Positions 1 to 12,444 of a stretch of DNA of 52,500 bases are shown one piece after another. Every line of letters begins with the position of its first letter. Within the stretch, counting starts at the first letter, position 1. The DNA is from Neocallimastix lanati (nom. inval.) (lineage: Eukaryota; Neocallimastigomycota; Neocallimastigomycetes; Neocallimastigales; Neocallimastigaceae). Both the position numbers and the translations under genes were made by a program. The stretch is taken from assembly GCA_016946835.1 (NCBI GenBank), contig JACVTC010000072.1, forward strand, positions 215,001 to 267,500. The letters run 5' to 3'. The notes below the pieces were generated by a model. The model saw only the letters and a list, made by a program, of their open reading frames with translations. It did not search any database and had not been told where the DNA came from.

Positions 1-379
1 TTAATTAAAAAAAAAAAAATTTATTAAAAAGAATTAAGTTAAAGTTAAAATTATTATTATTATTATTAATATATATAAAAAAAATATATATATATTTATA
101 TTTTACTTCTTTATTAAAAATTAAAACTACTAAAAAAAGAACTTTATTAAATTGGAACTATTAAGAAGAAAAAACAAATTAAATAATATATTAATAAATA
201 AATAAATAAATAAAAAAAGAGATAGTTTTAATTATTTGTTGAAATTGTATATTTAAAAAGGATTTTTTTTTTTTATTTTTTTTTTATTTTATTTTATTAT
301 TATAAAATTTCATACCTTTTTTGTATTTTAAATATTTTTAAAGAAAAATTTTTAATAATAATAAAAATAATAGTAAAAA
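1..379. other. A/T-rich 5' region of the RING-like gene
   Basis: No gene is seen here. The stretch is almost pure A/T. T-runs at about 267-295 precede an A-rich leader that ends directly at the ATG at 380, an arrangement typical of Dictyostelium promoters (T-run upstream, A-rich 5' UTR). No specific binding site can be named. Confidence 0.4.
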
Positions 380-1912
380 ATGACAGAAACCAGTACTAAT
401 GAAAGTGCAAAAAATAAAATACAGAAACAACAAAAAATAATAGAAAAATTAAAAGACCAAAACAAACAGCTGGAAGATTATATTTTAAAAAACAATAAAG
501 ATATAAAAGAAATAGAAAAGGAACAGCACGATGAGATAAAAAAAATAAAAGACCAAAATAAAAAAAATGAAAAAAAATTTAAAAAAAAAATAAATAATCT
601 AAATAATTGTATTAACAGCTTAAAATCTGATAATGAGAGCCTTGAGGAAAAAATAGATAGATTGGATAAAGAATTGAAAGAAAAAGAAGAAAAGGTAGAT
701 GATTTTAAAAAGGAAGCTTTACATAATAAAAATTCATATATTCAATTAAAACAGGATATTACGGAAGAACAAGAGAAAAATGAAGAAAAAAATGATCAAT
801 TAAAAGAACTATTAAAAGAACTTGATTATAATAGGAAAGAAAACGAAAAAAATAAAGACTATATCAATTATCTTCTAAATGATATCAAAAAAAACGACCA
901 AACAATTTTAGACTTGTCAAAAATTACATATAATTTAAATAAAAGAAATGAAGACTATATTAAAAGTACTGAAAAGAAATTTCATGATTTAAATATGGAA
1001 AAAAAAGAAAGAGAAGCTGAATTAAATAATGAAATAGATAAATTAAATAATGAAATAACTGAATTAAGAAATAAACTTAATAATTATGAAAATAATAATA
1101 ACAATAATAACAACAATAATAACAACAACAACCACAACAACAATAATCATAATGATAATAATGATAATAATAGTAATAGTAATGGATATTATTTTTATAG
1201 AAATCCAGCTTTTAATGATAGTTCAGATCAAATAGACGAAAGTATTAAGATTCTTCAAGGTATGTTGGATGAAGAAGAAGAGAAAAAAAATGAAAATATT
1301 AAGATTCTTCAAGGTATGTTAGATGAAGAAGAAGAGAAAAAAAATGAAAATATTAAGATTCTTCAAGGTATGTTAGATGAAGAAGAGGAGAAAAAAAATG
1401 AATTAAAGAAAGAAAATAATGAATTAACCAAAGAAATTTCTAAGTTAAGAGAAGAAAATAATGAATTAACCAAAGAAATTTCTAAAACAAGTGAAGAAAA
1501 TAATAAATTAATCGAAGAAATTTTTAAGTTAAGAGAAGAAAATAATATCTTTAGAAATGATATGAATGAAATGAATGGGTTAATTAATTTGCCCAATAAT
1601 AATTCAGATCAAATTCCTTTTGAATCACAATTTAAAAAAATTAAAAATAAAAATGATATTATTCAAAATAAACTTTCAAAAAAATGTGCTTTAACACTTA
1701 ATCATAGTTGTGAACATAGAAATTCTAATAATAATGAATCTACTAGTAATGAAGAGGATACAAAAAATATGAAACAATTAAGATGTGGTTGTTATTTCCA
1801 TAGAGACTGTTTAGAATTAGCCATTTCTATTTTCAAAATTTCTAATAATATAACTAATGAAGATGATTTCGAATATATAGGAGATTATTGCCCTATATGT
1901 GATCTCAGTTGA
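380..1912 (+). CDS. Coiled-coil protein with C-terminal RING-like zinc finger
   Basis: 510 residues in one uninterrupted frame. Residues 1-235 are highly charged (Lys/Glu/Asn) and heptad-like, so a long coiled coil is expected. An Asn/His/Asp tract follows at about 238-267, a common dictyostelid feature. Three tandem copies of an 18-residue unit (core IKILQGMLDEEEEKK) lie at about 288-341, and then repeats built on EENNELTKEISKLR. The C-terminus carries a plausible metal-binding set: C436, C444 or H442, C469, C471, H474, C477 and C504-x2-C507, with a CxHxxC-like centre and a final CPIC as in RING fingers. The spacing of the first pair is not canonical, so E3 ligase activity is only a guess. 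The start is the first ATG after an A-rich leader, and the stop is followed by AATAAA-like A/T sequence. No signal peptide or membrane segment is seen. The gene is real with high confidence; the molecular role is uncertain. Confidence 0.85.
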   Translation: MTETSTNESAKNKIQKQQKIIEKLKDQNKQLEDYILKNNKDIKEIEKEQHDEIKKIKDQNKKNEKKFKKKINNLNNCINSLKSDNESLEEKIDRLDKELKEKEEKVDDFKKEALHNKNSYIQLKQDITEEQEKNEEKNDQLKELLKELDYNRKENEKNKDYINYLLNDIKKNDQTILDLSKITYNLNKRNEDYIKSTEKKFHDLNMEKKEREAELNNEIDKLNNEITELRNKLNNYENNNNNNNNNNNNNNHNNNNHNDNNDNNSNSNGYYFYRNPAFNDSSDQIDESIKILQGMLDEEEEKKNENIKILQGMLDEEEEKKNENIKILQGMLDEEEEKKNELKKENNELTKEISKLREENNELTKEISKTSEENNKLIEEIFKLREENNIFRNDMNEMNGLINLPNNNSDQIPFESQFKKIKNKNDIIQNKLSKKCALTLNHSCEHRNSNNNESTSNEEDTKNMKQLRCGCYFHRDCLELAISIFKISNNITNEDDFEYIGDYCPICDLS

Positions 1913-2599
1913 AATATTAATTATTTAATAAAATAATTTTTTTTTTTTAAATATTTTAAATATATATATATATATATATATTTATTATAAATTCAGATGA
2001 AAATAATTCAATTATTAAAGTTAATATTATAGTATTACTGAAATAGTATTATTGTGGAAATAAATAAAAAAAAAAAAAAAAAAGAACTAATCCACCTTTA
2101 AATACAACTGATAGGAAGTAATACTGAAAAGGTTAAATTATTATCAAATTATACTAATCAAAAAAAAAATACTATTATTTTAGAAAAGGAATGAAAGAAA
2201 AAAAAAAAAAAAAAAGAATAAAATATTATAAAAATATTATAAAAATATTATAAAATAAATATATCCAAAATTTATTGTTAAAATTAAATTTTAACCTATT
2301 GTTTTATATTTCAAATTATTTATTATAAATAAATAAATAAAAATAAATGTATATATTTAAATTGTTAAAAAAAAAAAAAAAAGAAAAAATGAAGTTAATT
2401 TATTTTATTGGGTACTTTTTAAGTGTAATATTGAAAAATGGTTCAATGATTAATAAATTATTCAAATAAAAATAATATTATTTTAAAAAATGAATACAAT
2501 AAAATTAATATGGAAATTATCCACTTTTATTTGCATACTTTAATAACATTATTTAAATAGTTAAATTACTAATTTAATGGATTATTCCATTAAATTTTT
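1913..2599. other. Gene-free spacer with small ankyrin-like remnants
   Basis: A/T-rich sequence with no intact gene. Short coding-like islands (one near 2117-2182, listed separately, and a weaker one near 2430-2470) resemble the ankyrin-like remnant on the far side of the retrotransposon at 5615-5740. This suggests an old repeat-protein gene was broken up here. Confidence 0.35.
2117..2182 (+). pseudogene. Ankyrin-like repeat fragment
   Basis: One frame reads SNTEKVKLLSNYTNQ and then a Lys/Asn run. The pattern (S/N)-x-E-x-V-K-x-L matches the first helix of ankyrin repeats as seen in many dictyostelid proteins, and also the better remnant at 5615-5740 (SNIEMVKVLTDYS). It is too short to be a gene. 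The assignment rests on pattern similarity only. Confidence 0.35.
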
Positions 2600-5500
2600 T
2601 ATTTTTTATTTTTTTTTTCTTTTTTAGACAGGGAAGAGAATACCCTTCCATAACTTTATTAATTTTATTATAAAAAAAATACATGTATGTGAAAAGTACA
2701 TTTTAAATTATAAATAAAAATAAAAGTTAAAAAAAATAAAAAATAAAAAAAAAAAAAAAAATAAAAAAGCTCAGAAATACGATGTATTTCGGCAAGTTGT
2801 ACAATGCGGGAATTTTCCCTTCCTAACAAATAATAAAAAAAAAAGTAATAAATCCTAGAAGTAATATCTTTAAAATAGAGAGTGTGGTGTCCACTAAACT
2901 CTTCCCCGGATTCATCATTTTATTGAACTACTAAGGTGAGATTCACCCTTCGTGGAAATAGATGATGATCCTGTATTATCATTATGCCTTATCAGTACGA
3001 CGTCGATGCGACGTCTTGGTTAAGTTTGGTAATTTGGAATACCTAATCAAATAATAGCTCAAAACGAACTACTTAGGATAGGTATTGCTCTTGTTAAGAA
3101 TTCCGCCAAGCCCACATTTTTTGGAACAGGTGACTCAGATGAACCTTTGAAAAGTGGTTCATTTTAATTGTCTCTGTTCCCCACTATCGAAATGTAGCTC
3201 ATTTAAAGCTAAAGTTCCACCAAGAAGGAACAAGTATATATAATGATTTTGATATAATCTTCAAAATCAGAAATAGAGTCCTAGGAAGAAAGAGAATTAA
3301 ACGCTCTAATCTTTCCTAATGAATAAAACAATAGAGATCATCGATGAAATTTAAAGAATTCCATCTAAAAAATATACAAGAGCATCGCATTTAAAAATTC
3401 AATGTTCAAAAGATTGTTTATCTTTGCCACAACATGGGCAAGACTTGGGACCAATCTTCTGAAACTCTACCCATTCTAATAGCAATAGTAGTATTGTATG
3501 TATAAACCACAGCGTAAACGTATTATCCACGAAAAACCCTAAGATGAATTGGGAATATATTTTAAGCTAAGCATTATTATAGCTTTTATTGTTTGAGAAC
3601 TTGTTACTATCGTAATTTTGACCTTTAATACCTTGAAATTTGGAAACTGATTTCCAGTAACGTTCTATAATATCGTCATATTTTACACATTTATATTTTT
3701 TGACTTTTTTTTTATACATTGTTCTAGATTCTTTAGTTTGAATTCTAGCCGTTCTAAGAATTTGTTTGAACCAAGTAGAGGAAAAAAATAATAAATAACT
3801 TTACTAATAACAAAGGAATTGAAGAACTTTTTTCTTGCATACAATAGGAATAAGTTTATTTGAAAAGAAAGGTGTAAATGAAAGAAGGGAATTTTCTAAC
3901 TTTAAAATGCATGTGAGATATAATGTGTTCTAATGAGAGAATTATCTGAAAATAAAAAAGGAATACCTAGATAAATATAACTAGAAACTTTAGGGATAGC
4001 ATTCATTCCTAAATAAAAAGATTGGGTCACTCTATAGTTTGGAGGAGATTGGAAGTTCCTTGGTTTTTATAACCAGAGTTGCACATTTTTCAATACCAAA
4101 AGTCGTTTCATTTAAAATTAGCCTATTTATGTACCTTTTTTTAATAATTTTTTCTAAAATTTTTTTTTTTGCACTCGGAGCAATGAGAACAACATCATCA
4201 GAAAAGAGTCCACCACCACGCTTTTTTTTTCTTCCAATACTAACACCATACTTTTTCACAGTCATTTAGTATATCATTGATGAATAAATTGAATAAGATT
4301 GGAGATAATGGGCAACCTTGACGAACACCTCCTTTAATAGGAAATTCATTTGATAACATTAAAGCAAATCGAGCACGTGCTTTAGATGAAGTATATAAAT
4401 TAACAAAGAAAATCAAAAATATTTACCACGGACTCCATAATGATATAATTTAGTTAAGAATGTTACATATAGGAACTGAATCATAAGCTTTTTTTTTTTT
4501 TTAAGAACTAAAAAGGCTAAATATGTGAATTTTCCTTTGAAATTTTTCTTCTTTTGGCAAATTTCTCTATACGGAAATGAATAAAGTAATGCATTCTTCA
4601 CTGTTGCGAAAACCAAATTGTTCAGGTCTAATGAAATTGTGTGTAAGTGCGTAAGTAGATATTCTATCTGTTATAATTTTTTGAAATGATTTTCAGTCCA
4701 ACATTAATGAGAGAAATACCTCGATAGTTACTACAATCTGATAGGACAGCGGTAATATTTTTTCTATTGTGAAAACATAACCATTGAGAAAGTTCATCAA
4801 AATCAACTAGTCTTGCTTCCTTCCATTTGCTTTAAGGAAAGTAGATATTTCCAAGAGTACATCTTTTGATTCCAGAAAGAAATAGTATTTAATGAAATGA
4901 TATATTTATATAAAAACGGTTCTTTGGAAGAAAGGGCACGAAGAATGAACACCAATAAAAAAAAATCCTCTCATACCGGGGGTTTTGGGATTAGCTCTAA
5001 GAAAAACTGAGTTGTAATTTGGAATTAATGGAGATAAAACATCTTTTGGAAGATATTTTTTTACTTTTTTCCAGTTTCTTGTAAACAGATACATATAGGT
5101 TTAAAAGTAGATTTGAGGTATAAAATGCTATCACGTTTTTTCGGTATTCCAACCGTTAATATTCCAACTTACTCAGAGATTAAGAAAGAAAGAAGAATTT
5201 GAATTGAGATGGCTAGAGAAAATAAATCTTTTGCCATAGGATTAAGTTTAACGTCAATGTTATTAGATTTTCTTGGATTGTTCTTTTGTTTTAAGTTTAT
5301 TACACAAGAACCAGTTAATTTTTAGCTGTTTCAGGAATTTTATCTCTTAAGAAATTTAAAACATCGAAAAAGTTGAGATTAATTTTTATATTTATTAACC
5401 CTAATAATGAAGTATGAGCCATACCTTGGAGAAAAAAGTTTTTTAAGAGATGGAATAATTTCATTGTAGTTAGGGATCTTACTAATAACTTAAGCCATAA

Positions 5501-5600
5501 GTTTGCTAGTGAACCAAGAATTAAGGTCATGGATAAAAATAAAGGCTATAATTGTTCATATGATTACCGAAGCAGTAGAAACCACGATGGAAGGGAGTAG
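2600..5600 (-). mobile_element. Degenerate TRE-like non-LTR retrotransposon
   Basis: On the minus strand, stop- and frameshift-ridden frames encode parts of a LINE-type polymerase (see the separate entry). The 3' end is marked on the plus strand by a T-rich tract at about 2596-2626, followed by a short block around 2630-2650 with the core AGAGAATACNCTTCC (reading the plus strand). The same block ends two other elements in this window (36.4 kb plus, 41.07 kb minus). The 5' limit near 5.56-5.6 kb is approximate and the element is probably 5' truncated. TRE elements of D. discoideum normally sit next to tRNA genes; none is visible on either side. The exact family (TRE5 or TRE3) cannot be decided by eye. 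Confidence 0.75.
3420..5530 (-). pseudogene. Reverse transcriptase and C-terminal zinc finger remnant of TRE-like ORF2
   Basis: Reading the minus strand through frameshifts, the segment around 4400-4265 gives a palm region (GGVRQGCPLSPILFNLFIND), a classic non-LTR RT motif. It is followed near 4200-4180 by LFSDDVVLIAPS, the catalytic [FY]xDD box with both Asp residues kept. Upstream pieces at 5530-5315, 5094-4906 and 4616-4413 are in shifting frames. Near 3440-3400 a CPCC...EH...KC pattern matches the CCHC finger that closes many LINE-like ORF2 proteins. Several stops and frameshifts make it inactive. Confidence 0.75.
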
Positions 5601-5614
5601 TATTAACTAAGCTA

Positions 5615-5740
5615 TTTTTTAATAGTAATATTGAAATGGTTAAAGTACTAACAGATTATTCTATTGACGGTAGCATTGAAATGGCTCAATTATTAGTTGA
5701 TTATAGCAATAAAAATAGTATTATTAATGAATTATACTAA
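5615..5740 (+). pseudogene. Ankyrin-like repeat gene remnant
   Basis: The frame ends in TAA at 5738-5740 and reads two repeats, SNIEMVKVLTDYSID and GSIEMAQLLVDYSN, followed by a short tail. The helical spacing is ankyrin-like. It lies immediately right of the TRE-like element and has related fragments on the left side (2117-2182) and at 6561-6602. The element may therefore have landed in, or next to, a tandem family of such genes. Confidence 0.45.
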
Positions 5741-5814
5741 ATAAAAAATAAAATCATTTTATAAATAATTTAAATATATGTCAATTTAATTAAAATATGA
5801 AGAACTATAAAATG

Positions 5815-5859
<45 letters not shown>

Positions 5860-6037
5860 CTTTTACTATTAATTAATAAATTATTTATATCTATTTATAA
5901 AATACATATTTTATATATTCTTTTTATATATACATTTAAGTTTTTTTTATTTTAAATTTTAATTTTATTTTTCATTTTTATTTCATTTATCTATATCTAT
6001 AGTATAATTTAAATTAATTAAATAATTAAGTTTGATT

Positions 6038-6093
<56 letters not shown>

Positions 6094-6125
6094 TTATTGT
6101 TTTCCTTTACATTTTATTTTTATAT

Positions 6126-6202
6126 TTAAGTTTGATTTCCAAAAAATGAATATTGGAATGAAAGGAAAGAATAATTGAAGTTTTTCTAAACATACATTTT
6201 GT
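6126..6202 (-). pseudogene. C-terminal remnant of a DUF1295-type gene
   Basis: Read on the minus strand this matches the last ~24 codons of the gene at 7585-8373: MYV, a premature stop where the intact gene has Arg, then a frameshifted copy of the KTPIIL...PIYTFGNQ tail, followed by the same downstream A/T sequence. The remainder of the gene is absent. It is the decayed copy of a tandem duplication. Confidence 0.65.
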
Positions 6203-6560
6203 CAAGCAATAATATAATAATTTAATACCAAAGAATATCATTATTATTTTTTTTCTTTTTTTTTTTTTTTTTTTTTTTTTTAGTTTATTATATTTTATAT
6301 GTAAAAATTTTTTCTTTTTTTTTTTTTAATTGATTTGTTAATATTAATTTTTTAACTTTGAGTTTTTTTTTATTCATTTATTTATTTTATATATATTATT
6401 AATACACAAAAATTTAATTATATCATAATTAATAGTATTTTAACAGTGTTTTAATTATATATGTATGTATATATTTTTTAATTTAACAATAAAATAAAAA
6501 TTTTAATATTTAAAGTAAACTAACTATTAAATTCAAAAATAAAGTATTATTTTCAAAATT

Positions 6561-6602
6561 AATAGTTCAAATATTGAAAGACCTCAAATATTAATAAATT
6601 AT
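6561..6602 (+). pseudogene. Very short ankyrin-like fragment
   Basis: The frame reads NSSNIERPQILINY, resembling the SNIEMVKVLTDY repeat of the remnant at 5615-5740 and lying in the same position relative to the neighbouring DUF1295-type sequence. It fits the idea that the 5.6-6.2 kb and 6.5-8.4 kb intervals are copies of one ancestral segment. Weak on its own. Confidence 0.25.
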
Positions 6603-7584
6603 ATAAAAAAAATAAAAAAAATATTATTAATTTACAAATAAGAGATTATTCACATTTAATAGATACTTCAAAGAAGAATATTAAACAATTTAGATATTAA
6701 TAATGAATTTAAAATTATATCAAAAAAAAAAAAAAAAAAAAAATAAATCAAAAATCAAAATAAAAATAATAAAAAAAAAAAAAAAATAAAATAAAATAAA
6801 ACAAAAATTATTTTATAAATAATTTCAAAAATATATCTATATATATATATGTAGGTAGATAGGTCCATTTAATTAAAATGTGAAGAAAGTTAAAAGTGAT
6901 TTTTTTTTTTTTTTTAATAAAATACAATAAAAATAGAGTTGTTTTCATGCTCAAATAATGACCTAATTTTCTCATTATTTTACCCAAGAAAATTAAATAA
7001 ATATTTGTACAATAATAATAATAATAATAATAATAAATTTTTAATATAAAAATAGCAATTTTTTATTTCTTTATACCTTTTTTCTTTTTTTTTTTTTTTT
7101 TTAATATTTTTTTTATTTTATTTTATTTTATTTTTTTTTTATATTTTTTTATTTTTGTATTTTTTATTTTTTATTATTTATTTTTTTTAAAAAAAAAATA
7201 TAAATTTCATATAATCAATACAAATAGAAATAGAAAAACAAAAATTATAATAATATGTATACCTATTAATTTATTTTAAATAATTTTTCCATTTATAAAT
7301 TAGGATTTGCTATTTTTTTTTTTTTTTTTTTTAATCTTTTGCTATTAATTAATAAATTATTTATATCTATCTATAAAATTATATATATATATATTTATAT
7401 ATTCTTTTTATATACATTCAATATTTTTTTTTCTATTTTTAATTTTATTTCATTTATCTATAATATAACTTAAATTAATTCAATAGTTTGGTAAATTGTT
7501 TGGTTTGTATGTTTGATTATTACTTTTTTTTTTTTTTTTTTTGTTGTTGTTATTATTGTTTCCTTTTACATTTTTTTATCACAT

Positions 7585-8373
7585 TTAAGCTTGATTTCCA
7601 AAGGTGTATATTGGAATGAAAGGAAGAATAATTGGTGTTTTTCTTACATACATTTGGTATCTTTCATCCATACCATAAGTTTTATTTTGTCTTGCTTCAA
7701 GGGTACGAACAGCAGAGATCATTACCGAAACAATACATATATAACCAAAGGTAGCAATGATCCATTGCCAGATGCTGTTGTAAGCAGTAATACCAGAAAG
7801 GAAAATGCCGGTCCAAACTAAAATTTCACCGAGATAATTTGGACAACGAACAATTTTGTAGAGACCACTACTAACAAAGGTAGCTGGATTTTCCTTTTTA
7901 GCATTATATTTTTGTTGATCCCCAATGGATTCAAAGAGAACCCCAATCACAGCAATAGCAATACCAACATAAGCCATCGTATTATCTGGGGTAGCATTTT
8001 TTAATCTGAAGAATACTGGTGAAACTTCACAAGCATAAATACAACCACAACCTAACCACATAGAACATTTAGCAAAGAAATTCATATTTGAACCATCACT
8101 ATATTGACCTTCCTTTCTATTACGGAAAGAGCTACTTTTATGTTCACGAATGAAAAGATAAATACCAAGTCTTAAACCGTATATAATTAAAATAGCACAA
8201 AGAATGGCTGTACAAATAGTTAAACTCTTTCTAAACATAATTAAAATAACGATACCATTAGCAACTACAGATAAGTTGTAACCAAGAGAAACGAAATAAG
8301 CGAATTTATAGAAACCTAGCGCATCAGCAAGAATAGCTACAAAAAAAATGATAAGAACGGATGGTAAATTCAT
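7585..8373 (-). CDS. DUF1295 / steroid 5-alpha-reductase-like membrane protein
   Basis: 262 residues, single frame, with its ATG at 8373-8371 just after an A-rich leader. Hydrophobic segments at about 4-24, 27-48, 52-74, 103-120, 133-150, 184-200 and 203-222 indicate a polytopic membrane protein. The C-terminal half holds the family signature: DQQKYNAKK (152-160), GLYKIVRCPNYLGEILVW with R176-x-P-N-Y-L-G-E183, and a late TLEARQNKTYGMDERYQMY stretch. This signature is shared by DUF1295 proteins, steroid 5-alpha reductases and isoprenylcysteine carboxyl methyltransferase-type enzymes; the R-x-PNYxGE part is thought to help bind the cofactor. Substrate unknown. A paralogue of similar length lies at 13173-13952, and a decayed C-terminal copy at 6.1 kb. 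No intron is seen. Confidence 0.9.
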   Translation of the reverse strand: MNLPSVLIIFFVAILADALGFYKFAYFVSLGYNLSVVANGIVILIMFRKSLTICTAILCAILIIYGLRLGIYLFIREHKSSSFRNRKEGQYSDGSNMNFFAKCSMWLGCGCIYACEVSPVFFRLKNATPDNTMAYVGIAIAVIGVLFESIGDQQKYNAKKENPATFVSSGLYKIVRCPNYLGEILVWTGIFLSGITAYNSIWQWIIATFGYICIVSVMISAVRTLEARQNKTYGMDERYQMYVRKTPIILPFIPIYTFGNQA

Positions 8374-8584
8374 TTTCTTTTATCTTTTTATTATTATTAT
8401 TTTTTTTTATATTTTGTTAAAATTTATATTTTCTCTAATATTTGTTTAAAATTTATAATTTTTTAAAAAAAATAAATTGTTATTATTTATTATTATCAAT
8501 TTATTGTTTTTTTTTTTTTTTTATGTTGTTGATTTAATTTGTTTTAAACTTTTGAAATTTCGTATTTTTAATTTTTTAATTTCT

Positions 8585-8615
<31 letters not shown>

Positions 8616-11600
8616 GTTTTAATTTAAAATTTTTTATTTTATCTTTATTTCTGCTTGTATACACAAAATTTTTGTTATTCTAAAAAAAATGGAATTAAAT
8701 TAAATTGAAAACAAAAACAAAAAAAAAAAAAAAAAAAAAAAAAAAGAGATAAAAGTATATTTTTATATGAATTTATATCCTTTTAAAATTAATATATATA
8801 TATTCAATTTGGTATTTGCATAAAAAAATAATAAAAATAATAAAAATAATAATAATAATAAAAAAATTACATAACAAGAAGTTTTAATAATGTTTTGGAT
8901 AGACCAATAAAATTCAAGATACCATGAAACTGTTTAATTTTTAATTAAAAATAAATTAAATTTTATTAACTATATTATTAAGTTTTAGAATTTTTTTTTT
9001 TAAAATTTTTTTTTTTTACTTAACATAAAACCATTTATAGAAATTAAATTATTCAATTTTCAATAATAGATAATATATTGAATAGATTATGTTATATATT
9101 TTAATATATTTTGTTGTAAAACGATTAATATTATTATTTAATAATTATTTATTAATTATTCTATAACAATTAATAAATAACAATTAATTATTTAAAATTA
9201 CTAAAATAATAAAATTATATAAGAATATATATTATATATTATATATATAATAATTATTACATCTATACAAGTATAACTAATCTTAAATATTTATATCTAT
9301 TTATATATTTATATTTATATTAATTTATATTTATATTTATTTATATATTTATATTTATTTATATATTTATATTTATTTTTAAAAAAAAAAAAAAAAAAAA
9401 GCGAAGCTAAGCAGTGTAAAAAAAAAAAAAAGTACCCCAATGACTTAACAAAAATAATATTAAAATAAATTAAATTTTTTTTTATTTACCTACAAATACA
9501 TATAAATTTATATAAATAAATAAAATATTATATAATTATATAGTTAAATAAATAAATATTATATAATTAAATAAATTATGATACTTTTTTCTTTTTTTAT
9601 TAAATAATTAATTTAATTAATAATTTAAATTAATAAATTAATAAAAATAAAAAAAAAAGAAAATAAATAAATCATAATAAATAATTAATAATGATAATAA
9701 ATAACAATAATAATAACACATAAATAAACTATTTAAACTTATTAAATAATAATTGAACAATGCTTTATAAATGAAAGAAATAAATGAAAATAAAAAAGAA
9801 AAGAATTTTTAAAGAAAACAATAAAAAAAAAAAAAAAATAGATATATATAAATATATGAATATATATGAATATATATATAATTTTTGTACATTTTCAATA
9901 ATAAAAAAAAAAAAAAAAACTTAGCTTAAATAAGTAGAAAAAAAAAAATAAATTGATAGAAAAACAAATACAATATGATTTTTTAATAAAAAGAATAAAA
10001 ATAAATAGATTAAAATTATATAAAATTTATTATAAAATTTATTTATAAAAATTATTATTTAAAAATTATTTATAAATTTTATTCTAAAAATTATTGAATG
10101 GAGTTTATATATTATTATTATTAATATTATTATTATTATTTATTATTATTATTTATTGTTATTATTATTATTATAAATGTTTATTTCTTTTTAATAAATT
10201 TTAATTAATGATTTTATTATAGATAAAAAGAAATATTTCATTTTATTTTTATTTTTTTTTAATTTTTCTATTTCATTTTGATTTGTTAAGAATTATCTTT
10301 GAAAAGTATTTTCAAAGTTTTTTTTTTTTTTTTTTTTTAACTCTTCTAAATATATTTATTTATTTATTTATTGTGATTTATTTCTTTAATTACACGTAAT
10401 AAACAATCAAATAAACAATCAATAAATAAAAACAAAACAAATTCCATATGTTTTGATTTACCATAAACTCTAAATAAATAAATAAACATCAAATATTTTT
10501 TTATTTTTATTATTTATTTTCATTATTTATTTACATTATTTATTTACATTATTTATTTATATTGATCACTTTTATAATATAAAATATAATTTAAAATATA
10601 TTATTATAGTATTATAGTATTATAGTATTATATATTTTATTAACTTTATTAACTGTATAAAAAAGAAGAAAAAAAAAAAAAAAAGGAAAAAAGGAAAAAC
10701 GAAAAAAAGTTTTAACGACTTTTATTATGGTTTTAATATTTTTTATTTTTTTTTCTTTTGTGACCATCCTATAAAACATTATTATTTAAAGTTATTTAAT
10801 AAACTTTAAATAAATTATTTTTTATATTAATATGACTATTTAAAATAAAATTTATGTATGTTTTAAACTTTTTTGAATTTTAATTAATTAAATTAGAATA
10901 TAATTTCTCAATTTATTTTTATAATAATTAAAGTTTTTACTAAGTTATTAATTAATTAATTATTTTTTTTGTATTGGTGAAATATGAAATAGCCATCCAT
11001 AAATAGTAATTAGGATGAATGATTAAAAAAAAAAATTATTGGTTTTTTCTGTTAATTAAAACACTCCTAACTAACAATTAAGAAAAGAAAAGAAAAAGAA
11101 GATGAATCAAATTCAAATATAATTAATTAGAAAAAAAAAAAAAGAAAAAAAAAAGTTTATTAAATAAAAAAAATTTGTTTCAAACTAAAAAAAAAAAATT
11201 GAGGTTACACAAAATAATAAAGATAAAAGTGTTTTCTAAATAAATAAAAAAAAAAAAAAAAGAATAAAAAAATTTAACAAAATTAAAAACATAAAACAAA
11301 AAAAAAAAAAAAAATTACAATAAAATAAAATAAATAGTAGATAAATAAATAAATAAATAATTAGATAAATAAATAGACAAATAGATAAATAGATATTATA
11401 ATATATTGGTATATGGATTGTAATAATCTAAAATAGAAATAATAGTTAATAACAATAATAGTTAACTTTCTTACACTTTTAAATTTACACACTAATTTAC
11501 TTGCACTTCTTTTTAATTTCCAGAAATGCTTGTATTTTTTAATGTTATTTAGTTATAATTAACAATTTAATTAGTTGTTCTTTTGATTAAAATAAAACTA

Positions 11601-12407
11601 TTGAATGAATTTTTATGTTAAAGTATTATCAATATTAATAATTATTATTTAAAAAAATATTTAATAATTATATAAATATAAATATTAAATTAAAAAAAAT
11701 TAAAAAAAATAAAAAAAAATAAAAAAAAATATAATTAAATCCTTTGGTTTTATGCTATAAAATTCGTTTTTAATTATAAATATAATTATTGTTTAGAAAT
11801 CAAGCCACCCATTAAAAATGATTATAAAATCATCTGATTTAAATATGATGGATGACATTAATCTATGTTTGAATCCTAAAAATTATTTTAGTATTAATTA
11901 AGGTTTGAATATTTATATTTTATAACTAATCATCTAAATTATAATTTGAAACAAGAAAAATAAAATTATATTAAAATTGTAAAAAAAAAATTATTAAAAA
12001 TGTAAAAAAAAAAAATTTTTTTTTTTCTTTCTATGAATAATAAAGTTCATATTTAAATAAACTTCCTTAAAAAAAATAAAAAAAAAAAAAACGTTTTTAA
12101 CCACCACTTTTTTTTTTTGTTGTTTTGTTTTGTTTTGTTTTGATTTTTATACCCTTATTTTAAACTTGAACTATGGATTGATAATAGTAAATTTTTCATT
12201 TTATAGATATATATATAGATATATATATATATATTTAAAAAATATTATTTTATTTTATTATTATTTATTTATTTATTTATTTTTTAATTTATTATTAAAT
12301 TACAATTATTAAATAATTTATTTTTATTTTTATGTTTTATCTTTTTTATTATTTATAAATACATTAATATTTATTTATTATTATTATTTTCTTTTTTTCT
12401 TTTCTTA

Positions 12408-12444
<37 letters not shown>

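Larger units (their letters stand above)
5741..7584. other. Duplicated A/T-rich 3' flank with very long T-runs
   Basis: No intact gene. Two blocks, about 5.76-6.2 kb and 6.81-7.62 kb, are similar to one another: both contain an AATTAAAAT(A/G)TGAAGAA stretch, a TTAATTAATAAATTATTTAT stretch and the end of a DUF1295-type gene. This suggests a tandem duplication whose left copy has decayed. T-runs of about 37-40 (near 5820) and about 50 (near 6041) are present. Confidence 0.5.

Noticed and set aside
1363-1596. 77-codon minus-strand frame inside the RING-like gene
   Set aside because: Antisense shadow of the repetitive GAA-rich coding sequence.
4039-4269. 76-codon plus-strand frame
   Set aside because: Antisense of the reverse transcriptase FSDD region on the minus strand.
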